NCBI GenBank assembly: GCA_015680685.1
Contig: MNCI01017909.1
Location: 1,174,790-1,238,789, forward strand
Source of the DNA: Gnetum montanum
Taxonomy: Eukaryota; Streptophyta; Gnetopsida; Gnetales; Gnetaceae
Direction: 5' to 3'
Length of the DNA: 64,000 bases
Part shown: positions 34,901-46,900 of the stretch, one piece after another
Layout of the letters: each line of letters starts with the position of its first letter
Numbering within the stretch: the stretch's first letter is position 1
Translations under genes and position numbers: made by a program
The notes under the pieces: model-generated
Databases searched by the model: none
Seen by the model: only the letters and a program-made list of their open reading frames with translations
Told to the model about the DNA's origin: nothing

Positions 34901-37900
34901 TTTTATTATAAGAGAATATTTTCATATATTCTTGATCACTTCTAATTATTTATTGGCCAGAAGCTTATACATATTTAGTCACTTTGCTAATTCAACATGT
35001 GATATGTCAGCAATGCTGACAGATTCTTGATCTTGAAATAAAGACGTAACTGTGATAAGGCGTACAGACTTACAACCTTTTTTGTTTGTGCCATTTTGAG
35101 CACTTAAGTTTGTAGGCTTCTTTGATTCTTCTAATAAATTCTTCAGCACCTTCAAGTCCCTGGATACCAGCGACAACGGACTTCTACATTTGAGCTTTGT
35201 GATTAAAAAAGGAAAAAAAAAAAACATCGATTTTTTGCCAGTTCAATAAAAAGTCACTGGCTTTTTCATCATAAAAAAGTTGCTAATTTAGTGTGACTTT
35301 TTCAGCCAACTTTTTCAAAAAAGTAGTGGAGGTGACTTTTTTGTCAGAGAAATTATGGTGAAATTTTTAAAAGAGTTTTTAAATTATAATAAAATAGTTT
35401 TTTAAAATATAATAAAATATTTATAATTTATTATAATTGAAAATCTAAATTCAAAGTTTCTCAATTTTATTTAAAATTAAAAATTTTAATAAAAAATAAT
35501 TAACAAGATTCCTCTTCTACTCCAAAGCCTCAAGGACTTATAGTGTTCAAATTAATGATGAGGATGATTTTTCAGTTGATCTTGTTGAAGAATATGACTC
35601 TGAAAATCATAGTGATTGTGATGATGATTCTATTCCTAATGAGGGTGTGTGTGAAATGGCTACAGGAGCTGATATATCTTTTGATGTAAATTTTGAAAAG
35701 GAGCCTTTGATAACCATCAATGAATATGTAGAAATGAAACATGATGCAAAGGCATTGGAGCTACTATAGTGGATATTGAAGAAACAGTTCAGGATGCTCA
35801 ATTTTATTAAATGAAGTTAAAGGGGAAGCAACATGGAGCTATATCAAATGTAGCCATAGATGCATCTGACTCATAGTTACTTTAGTGCTTTATGTTTAAT
35901 ATGTTATGAACAATTTTTTTTAGACATTAATGTAACATTCTTTATATTTTCAAGACTTTTGTTGGATTATGATTTTATTTGAGCTTATAGTAATATGGTT
36001 TACAACTTTATCAATTGATTATGTTCTTTGTTAATATACTTTTTAGTCTATGTCTTTAATTGTATTGTCTATGTTTATTATTCATATTATATGATGTGCA
36101 ATATGAAACCCCCAAAATATTGCCTTTTTAAACATGCAACTTTTCCTGTCAAATTTTTGCAAATGTTCGCCAACTTTTTAAATATTGACTTTTTCAGGAA
36201 GCTAAAAAAATTGTTTTGCTGACTTTTTAATCAGTGTCAGTAACTACAGGATTTTGCATCCGTACTAATATCCTTTTAGTGTCAATTTTCATTGTTTCCT
36301 TTTTTATTGGAATTGCTGACCAATGCTGAATGTTGTTCTTTTTAAAGACCAAATGGACACCCCTAGATCTATATTGGCTGAGTCATCCAAAAGATAATTC
36401 CATTTATAGAAAAATAAACAAAACAACATATAAACCACCATCCACATTCCTCTTCTAGAGATATAACTAACTAACATTGTTCCAGTTATAGTTCTTTCAA
36501 AATTTTGTTGCATCTCTCCAAAGAGGCAAAGTAGCAACCCACACCAATGTTGGGCTCCATGATCTTTGTCAAAAAATTCTAAAATTTCATTCTTGCCATA
36601 CCACAAACCAAATAAACCATAGTAGTGCTACCTACATCCTACTTTGATGTTCTTTATAATATTGTTTTGGCCAAGCCAAGAAAAAATCATTAATAAAATT
36701 AGTTGTAGGTAGTGACCTATGAGCACTACAGTTTAAGTCATTCCAAATTTCTTAACTAAATGGGCAATTTATAAAAAGATGATTAGCACTTTTTGTTGTT
36801 GAAGAACATAAGACACAATCTGGATCCTCTATAATGTTCTTCTATATAAGATTGACTGATGGGCAATTTTCATTGAAGCATCTTACTAGCAAAGAGACAA
36901 ATGCAAGGAGTGAAATTTTGATTTTGGATGTCCAGTAGATATTGCACTTTTTCTATGGGGTGTAAAGTGGCATAAGCATTCTTTGTGGAGTGTTCTGATC
37001 TATCACACCACTTGCATTGCTAGTTGTGAAAAGAAACATGTTGACAAAATCAATATTTGATAGCTTGAAGCCCTCTCCAAATTGGGGAAGGATTAGTAAT
37101 ATTAAGAGTATTAACAAAGTGAAAACCATCATACAAGTACTTTGCTTTTGTTTCTTGAAGGGAGTCTATTTGAAACACAAAGCTACCAATTAATATTCTC
37201 TAACAAATCATAATTAATGTCTTGTATACACTTGAGATTCCATCCTCCATAGGACCACAATTTATATATTGTATTTTAATTGAGAACATGATATGCTTTC
37301 TTCAAATTGTTAGAACACAAAAAGCACTTTCTGTTTTTTTTCCTATCTTAGAATTATTGTTTTAGGACAATGCAGAATTTCTAAGATAAAAAATTTCAGT
37401 GGTATATCATGGTCAATGTTTTCTTTGCTTAAGAAGAATCAAGTAAGAAGAATCAAGATTTTAGGTAAGGTGATGAGATCCAAAGGAGTTTTGACTTGAT
37501 GAATGAGAAAATGACCAATGAACCAGTGCTTTCAATACTATATTTCCAGAAGCTGTTTCAGATGGAGGTGGATGCAACACTTGCCATTGAATGGGTGCTT
37601 TCACCAGAAGGTATGCTATTCTTGAAGCAATTAAGTATTAGAGGCATTATTTGTTGCCTATGGAGTTCACTTTGATGACTGTCCACAAAGCACTTCAGTT
37701 TCTCAATTCCCAAAAGAATTTGAGTGCCAAAGACATGAAATGGGTGGCACAATTGCATGAATTTAATTTTGTGCTCAGGCATAAGAGTGGGAAGGCCAAT
37801 GTGCTAGCTGATGCTTTGTCTAGGGTGCATGTGGTGAATTTTAGTGTGCATCATGTGGAAGATATGAATGATTTTGCTAATTTTTATGAACACGGTTTTG

Positions 37901-40900
37901 ATTTTGGGCAGGTTTGGAGAAGCCTCAAAGAGCCATTGTTGAGTATGATAGATCAATGGAGGGACTATAATATTCAAAATGAACTACTATTTGAGAATGG
38001 AAGGTTTGTGTTTCCATTTGTGATTTTAGGAAAAATATTTTGGTTGAAAAACATTGTGGTGGCATGGTAGGTCACATGGGCAAAGATAAGACATTGGAGC
38101 TTGTGGGTAGGTACTATTTTTGGCCTGGAATGGCTTTTAAAGTCTCCAAATTTGTGAAGGAGTGTTTGATGTGTCAGAAATTTTAGGGAGGCAAAGGAGT
38201 GTAACATTATATTCCTTTGCCTACCCTCCTTGAGAAAGTGTGTTAGTGGACTTTGTGTGTGAGATTCCGAAGACCAAAAGTAGGAATGATGCTATCTTTG
38301 TGGTGGTGGACAGATTTTCCAAGATGGCACACTTCATTCTGTGCAAAAAGGTGAGTGATGCATCTCATATTGCACATTTGTTTTTCCAGTATGTTGTAAA
38401 GTTGTATGAGTTTCCTATGAATCTTGTTAGTGATAGAGACTCCAAGTTGACTTGTCATTTTGGAGGTTCCTTTGGAAATTTTTAGGGACAAAGTTGAATT
38501 TTCTAGTGCATATCATCCTGTCTGATGACCAAACTGAATTGGTCAATAAATCTTTGCTGAATATTTTGAGGTGTTGGTGTAAAGAACAACCCAATTGGTG
38601 GGAGAAGTTATTGTATCATGCTGAATGTTCCTACAATAATGCTTTTCATGTTGCTATTAGGAAGAACCTATTTGAGGTTAATTATGGTTTTTGTCCAAAT
38701 ATGTTGGATAATATTAGGAGCTTTGATGGAGAAGCTCAATTAAGTGCTGATTTTGTATATGAGATGAATGATCTTCATGCTCAAGTGAAGGCAAATCTTG
38801 AGAATAAGGCTGAATAAAGAGTCCTTAAGAGGAATGAGGGCAAGAGGAAGTTCAAATTTACTGTTGGTGACCTTGTTTGGATGTACTTGAAGAAGAAGAA
38901 GAGGTTAACTTCTCAAAACTGAAGGCCAAGAAGATAAGTCCTTTTAGGATAAAGGCCAAAATCAATGAGAATGCTTTTGAAATTGACTTACAAATGATGT
39001 GGGCATGCCTTTTATTTTTAATGTTTGAGATTTTGTGCATTACCATGGACCAATAAATGATGAAATCTTACAAGGCAGAATCGATGAGTTGAAAGGGGCT
39101 ATTGACAAGTCGAAGCCTTCATAGGAGAGGAAGGCAATCATACTCAAGAAGAGAGAAGCTTCCGACATTCATGGAGTGAAGAGGCAGCTGTACTTGATCC
39201 AATGTGAGGATCAAACTGCTGATGATGCTGTATGGGTTTATGATACCTAACTTCTTGAGTGGGGGATCACTCACTTCTATGCCTACTCCCTTGTTAACTG
39301 AAGTTTCCTTTTTGAAGGGTGAGAGAGCTAGTGTAGGGATACCTCTTCTGAACCCCTTTTCATCTCTACAAGCAAAAGAATAAAGGTTTTAAGCAGCGTG
39401 GAAGACATCTTGGACCTTTGTAGATGTTTTTCCTAAGAGCTGAGATGTCAAGGGAGATGTCTTGGTGACCTTGAAGATGTCTTACCTGAGAGCTGAGATT
39501 TCAAAGGAGATGTCTTCCCAGTAGTGTAGATGTCTTGCTTGAAAGATGGGTTGACAGAGGAGACATCTTCCTAGTGGTGTAGATGTCTTTTTTGTTCCAA
39601 GAAGAGATGTTACACCAATCTGTAGGAAAAAGTGTTAACACTCAAAGCCCCAACAAGTTGGCTGAAAATGCAAGGGTAAACTTTTCTTTATTTTTTCCAA
39701 ACACTTGATCAATTATCAGAAATTCAACTTGCATAACAGACAACTATCATTTAAGGTAGAGCATAACAAAGAAAATTACATTATGTGATCAATGAGCCAA
39801 TGATCTTGTAGGAAGAGGATGTCAATATGACGATTGACATCTCTCAATACAGTATGCATCCAAGGTGTAGTACAACAGCAAAAACATCTAAAACTTAAAG
39901 TCATATCTACAACTATCTAGCTTAGCAAAAAGCTAATTAATTCAATCGCTTCACTTGGTCATCTTATATTATGCACAGCCACCATGTAATCCATCATAAG
40001 GGAGTCAAATTCAAGGAAAACATATTAATCATATACCTAGAAAATTGGAAATTGAAATACAAAATAATACAAGAATCTTTACATTTATTCACAATATCAT
40101 TGTCAATCATACAATATCTAGGGTTCAGCAAGCAAGAGAAATCAGAAACTAGAACGTACACATTAATAAACCTATTCACATAGACAACTGGACAAGAAGC
40201 ACAAGAATCTTATGAATCAATAGTTTACAAGCCAAATTATCGAAAGTCTTAACAAAAGCATTAAAATCAACTATATCACTGTCAATCAACAAACCATAAT
40301 GAATAATCAATTTTTGGTCAAACCGTTATTGATAAAAAAAATACAACCATGAAAACCACATAGTTACAATAAAAATCTATTATAGATTCCTTTGATACAA
40401 TGTATGGGTCTGATTTTCTCTTTATTTGCTGATTAGATTCTGATTTTTCTCAAACCATAATAATAAATCAAATGTTGCTCGTCAACAGACTTGTCTAACC
40501 CAACAGTTTGCCACAAGAAATGTATAAATCAATAATATCAATCTATTCAATTGCACAATAAAACTATTTTATTTCCTTTCAGCAACTCTCACAATAAAAA
40601 TCATATCAATAGCTTTTCTAACCTGAAATAATAAATTGCACACCTCTAACATTTAATCAAACTATCATAATAGAAAATAGAGAAATCAAATACATTTTAC
40701 AGCCATGTTTTAACATCACTAAGATTTAATAACTATAAATCAACATCCTAGAGTTCCCCCACTTCATTGGACTCATAGAAAGATAAGAAACTCAGATTTG
40801 AGAAGGTACACAAATAAGAATCAAAATTTAATCCAAGGATTAAGTATTCAAGGGGATTATCAAGCCAATTTTTCAGCCAAGAACCAAAAATTCAACAATT

Positions 40901-43900
40901 CTATGAATTTCAAAAAATGACAAAATAGACATGGGCCTAGGGATACTGTCACTATTTGTTGGCGGTACCAATCCTCATAGAAGAGATCCTTGGCCCATGT
41001 TGGCAAATTGTTATGCCAATATGCCTCAAATCATTACGTGTATTTTTGAATCGTTACCAAGACAATTCTCATCTAGAGTGTACAGGACAGTTTGAGATAT
41101 CTATCAACAAAATTAAGGATTCAACAATTCAAAATCTCAACAACAAATCTTGTCAAAGTTGATTCTAACATAAAATGATATTCAAGGCAAAGCAAGGAGA
41201 AGAGCTAAGATATTGAGATTATCAACCAATGTTGTCTATGTGACACATAGCAAGAGAAGGATTCATTTTACCTTCTTGCTTAGATTTTTTGGTTACCAAG
41301 AACAATTAATTACAATATTAGATTGCTGCTTAGGTTAAGTTTCCTTTTTCTTTTTTGATTTCTATAGGAGCCATAATTTTCCCTTGTTGTAATAGTCTTC
41401 TCTTATTGTTGTTCATTTGCTACTTCAGCTACAATCTTTCTTTGTTGTTGTTGTTGATCTTGTCTTTCAGCCATCATCTTCTTATTACTGTTGTTCATTT
41501 GCTGGTCCAGCCACACTCCTTTTGCTGCTGTTCATTTCCAGCCACCTCCATTATGATTGAGCTCTTCTTCTTTCTCTAATATGTACACACACATTTTTTT
41601 TTCTTTTGCTTTCTTTTATCCCCCTTCTCTCATTTCTTTATAATTGCTAGCGGAATTCAAGAGATGATGGGTTAGTTCTTGGAACTAATTCATTATTAAA
41701 TACTGTTCTGCTTCTCCTCATTTTTTTCTTAAAAAAGAAAGAAAACCTTGTTCCACACCACCTAGTCATGAGTCCAATTCTTTCCATGATCACTCTTAAA
41801 AATTAATAAAAGTATATTCTAGCAGGTTGCAGGTTCAATTCCCTGAGTTGGAACCTTCAATATTTTAAAATTCTAATTTTACCAAGTCTTAGGTTCAATT
41901 CCTCTTGATCTCACATACCAGAGAAATGAGAAACATAAAATATTCAAACATAAAATCTACCTCTGTTCCTTCTTGCTTTAGCAACATGTCACCTCTTAAT
42001 TTATCAGCTATAAATATGTAGCCGTGCTTCATTTCCAGCAACATTTCTCTTAGAAAGCAAGTCATAAGGTGCAACGGAAGAGATTTTAGAATGGAAATAT
42101 GAAAAAGTGTAAGTTAAAGATATAAAATCAACTGAAATGCCTTCTCTTTTAGGCCATCAGCAATGCAAGAGTTTCCATTTCTTGTTCATAACTTATTATG
42201 GCATTGTCTTATGATGCCTTGAAATGTCATCACATGACCTTTCACATGGCTTTTCTACAGCCATGGAGAGGGTACTTATATTCTATTAACTCATGAAACT
42301 CTAAAGAATAATGCATCAACAACATACACAACACTCTACATGCTTATTATTTAAAATAATGCAACTATGATATATATAATATTCCTGATTCATAGGTCAG
42401 GTTTGTTCTACCTGATTCATTGGTCAAGTTCCTCAACAACATGTGCATCTGTATGGATATTTAAAAGAATTATTCATACTAAGCAAAACATGCCTTTTTT
42501 AGCCCTTGAACCATAACATAAAGAAATCTTTGTTTCTTCGTTTTTTGCAAATCTGATTTTTGAGTAATTAGAATTCATATAGTAGCTCTTAGAGATAAGA
42601 TATCCAAAACTTACATAAATGCACACTGAAATAAGTACATGCGATACCCACATTGATGCACACATAGTTCGTATAGAAACATTCTAATTAGTTTAAGGAA
42701 TGTTTTCAAGGCACTTAGGTTATGCAACACATAAAAATAAAAACATAATAACAACCTCATAAATAATACAATATTTCAGCTTCATTTTTACTTAGCATTT
42801 CATTTGTTTATTCTATTAATATATGCTAAATCAATAAGTCATATGTACTTAGTATGTTGCATCTAGTGATACACAACACAAATAAGCATAAGTTATATCA
42901 ATCGCAAGTAAGATTAGTTGGTCATTCATCTAATCATCAATGCAAGCGCATTAGCAACACTTTAAATCTATCATAGTCATACAATTATAAATAATTCTAC
43001 AAATTAACACTATCCACACACATCATCATAACAAAGCAAACTTGCAAACATTGCCACAAACACGAGGATGAAAACTCAAAAAAGATGGGTTGTTACAAGA
43101 GATGTCTTGTCTCCAGAGGAAACTTCTTGACTTGCATGTAGACATCCTACTTGAATTATGGGTTTGTTAGAGAGAAGTCTTGTCAAGCTTGTAGTTGTCT
43201 CATTAGACCATGGAAAGTTCCAATGTGGCAGTTCCAAGATGGGAATTAGCTGGAAATGTCAAGTTTAATATGGGAAAGATTTCCCTAGGGTTCTAGCTTT
43301 GTGTTTGATAAATATTGGGTTTCTATTGCATGTTTTGGCATGAGAGTTGGGACAGAGATTGCATGAGAGATGTGTGCATTTTGTTGGTCAATCGTGTGTG
43401 GTGGTATAGACCATAGCTCTCTATGTTTGGATTTTGGTATTGTGTGAGGAAGAGATTCGGATCGATTTTGCCTTGCATTGAGGTTGATCGTGTGTGTGGT
43501 TGTAGAGCTTCATGCTCTACAATATTGTTGAGTGTGCGAGTGATTGTGGTTATAGATTGGGTTTCATTGTATTGGTAATCTTCTTTCAGCATTAATAGAA
43601 GATAACTAGTTTTTTTGTTTTGTAGTAATTTTGGCTGAGAGGCCAATACGTCTGGGGCGATGGGGGGAGGGGAGAGTGTATTTTGTTGCCCTCCACATCA
43701 CATGCCACGTAAAATCCCATGATGGAGAAAAAGGTGATGAAAAAAATGTGATGGAAAGTCCAGGCCATGGAAAAAACGCGATGTAAAGTCCATGCTAGGG
43801 AAAAAAAAACACTATGAATCAAATTAATAGAACTTTTTACAAGAATTATTATTGAATAACATAGAGTCATTTTGATTTTGGTTTTCAATATAATTTGTAA

Positions 43901-46900
43901 AATATATAAGATTCTCTCGGCCAAATAATAGATATATATTATAAATATATAGTTAAACTAGTTAAATTGTCTTGCATAATATCTGGATTTGGTGTGTTTT
44001 GAAGGGTTAAAGTAAATCGGAGTGAGCTTGCTCTAGTGGTGCACTAGCCACAATTCATTGAAAAATTGGGTTGCTACTTTAATGCTAGTTCTTAATACTC
44101 ATGGTGCAGTGGTGATGGATCATATCTTCTACACATTGAGGAATTTCTGACTGGACTTAGACACATCTAAATTGTCTTCAAAATTTTAGGTGAAGATGAT
44201 ATCAACAAGCTATTTATTTTTGGCACAAACTCTTCAAATCTTTTTCACATGTTAAACTTCTTATTTTCTTGATTGGAGGAGGAGAACGAAGTCAACATTT
44301 TATCTTTTGATCTGTAAATGTTTGGAAATATGCTGAGAATGTTTGAGAATCAGAAAATTAATGTGAATATTGAGTATCAATTGTGAATCAAAGGAAAATT
44401 AATTTGAATGAATTTTTAAATGGTTTATGAAAGATATGAGAATTGAGAAAGGCTGAAAATCAGATGAGGATGGTTGAGAATTTTGAGTTGCTTTCTTGGA
44501 GTCTCCAATTCATTCGTCAACATGATATACAAAGCCTTTTATTTATAGATTTGAATAGGGGCCAACGTACATCACATAGGGCCAACATTGTTTGGCTCAA
44601 AAACTCAAAGAGTTTAACTTTTTCCTGATTATTTAGGGTGAAATCAAGGTGCATTTGCCCATCGAATACTTCTAATTTTTTAAAATAAAATGTGAGCTTT
44701 CAATTTCCTTCATTTTTCTGTGAAACATTTGCAGCAAATTGGACATAGGAAATACTTCGTAAGGTTCATAATTACTTGTGAAATTAATTTTTTAGTGACA
44801 TCACTCTTAATGGAACATAGTTTTCTGACACTTGTGTCAAATACTCAAATAATGCCACCATCATGAAATGATGCATTGTCCATAAACTAAGGCTGAATTA
44901 ATTGGAGCGCTCTAGAAATAGGGGAGGCATCGTAGATTAGAGAGTTAACTTGAAAGCTAACCCTATCATACAGATACTTATGCCTCCTGAAAATCATTCA
45001 TGGTTTGCTGCCACATGATATTTCATAGCCAGCCACCTTCCATCTTTGACTTCGACTTCCATACTTTGTTTCATTTAACTATTTCAAGTCTTATTGCACA
45101 GAGGTTTATCATAATAAATCACGTCGAACTTTTAAAAAATATACAAGCATTAATTAGAGAGATAGAAGACATGATTTTAAATAAATAGGTCTTGAGTGTA
45201 AGACAATTTTGAACTACTCCGGCTTCCTTACCTTAGAAAACATTTCTTGTTTTCTTTTTCTTTTTCTGACCATGCTAACATTGAGTTGTTAGAGTAGTGG
45301 TGAAAGTCTTGGAAACTGCAGGTCACAGGTTCAATTCCAATGGGCAATGCTGAGTCATTGACAAATTCTGTATAAGGAATTCTGAAACTAATATGGTCTG
45401 ATAGATCCAAGAGGGATCAATGGACATAATTAAATACAATCAGTTTCAGTTTCAGAATCTTGTGAAGCTTAGGATAGCAAATATTTTTGGTCATATGGAT
45501 GATAAGTACAGGAAAACCAAATAATGTGTTGGTAAAGTATTACTAATGCAAAAAACATGTTGAAGAATATTTGTTTTAGTTTCTCTGAAGGATTAAAACA
45601 ATACATATTTTTCTTTTGGAGGTTGATGATCAACATATATACCTGTGGGAGCAACCCCATGGTAGCTTGGAATTGAGAGACATTTGCAGATGAGCCATGA
45701 GGAAGGATTCCTGGGAACCAAATGGCAGTTGAATTCTCTGTAGGAAACAATAGTTTCTTATTTTACATGGGAAATTTTGAACTATGTTGCGTATGGCCTT
45801 AATTGAATGCCATATCAGCTGTTTGCATGGACTGCATTATGTTGTTCAAATTGCTTCTAGGTAGCCCTAGATTCTTTAAATTTCTCTTTTTGAGTTCCAT
45901 TAACTAGAAATCTATGTTTCACTTTCCTTGGAGGCATACGATCTTAGGAGCGTGCACTCAAATGAGTTTGAAACTGAGATGAGTTTCTTGGGAGTGAGAC
46001 AGAAGCACATGTAGAGAATGCAGGGAAAAAGTTGCCCAAAATTTCTAAAAATCATAATTTGAAGATTCTTTGCCGACATTATGCATATTTAAATGACAGA
46101 GAAATTTATTAGAGCAGACTACATATTACATAAATTTTGTAGCTTAGGGCTTGTAAGTAGTTTACAAAAAATTAAATTATAATATTCTAAGGTATACTTA
46201 CAATTTGAGAGCTAGAGCCAAAGGCAGAGATCCGGTGCATAGAAGTGCATAACTAACACTGGGGAAGTGGAACACATGGATGCATAATATGCACAGGTCA
46301 TGCTTGCTACAGTGTATAGAACAACCTGTGTTCATGACACACCGTAACTTGCCCTTTTTGTTGTTGTATAGATACAAAGCAAAACGTTCAGCAGCAACTA
46401 TGAACACCAAAGACACTGGATTTTATGTGATGATATGTTTTACAGGTCTTGTAAGCTTTGTTGTTTATTTTTATAGTTGTTCATTTCCAAATGCAGTATC
46501 TTGCATCTTCAGATAGAAACTGTTAGCATGTTCCTCTGTCAAAACAAATGCACATTGTTTGTTTGGGTATAATCACAGTGTATATGCGAAGTGAATCAGG
46601 GGCATGCTTCTTCCCTGATTGGTGTTTCCAAAACATGCAGAGCACTGAAATCTCCGCAGGCCCATGTTCTTGCATAACACTGGTTAATATAGAAGACGTA
46701 TTAATCATGCCATCAATATTGTCTTAGTGTAATAGTTCTAATCATTTAATCATTGGTGTGGAAAACTTCTTGTCCATGACATCATTGCATTCTCTAAGAT
46801 TTATATGGCCAACATATTAGAGTTTGTTCTACAGCGTAATAGCATGCTTGTTTAGAATATTTATGATCACTAATTTTGAACGTACTACTGAAATAAGAGT

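Noticed and set aside
41350-41580. Leu/Phe/Ser-rich + strand frame (75 codons) resembling a membrane segment
   Set aside because: It is produced by TTGTTGTT-rich simple sequence inside the non-coding 3.49-kb insertion.
41830-41910. Two B-box-like AGGTTCAATTCC sites, possible SINE
   Set aside because: No A box at tRNA-like spacing and no alignment to the two SINE copies at 13.5 and 45.3 kb.
46198-46516. Open frames on both strands in intron 13
   Set aside because: No family resemblance, no splice context that would join SECA2, and composition like the surrounding intron.
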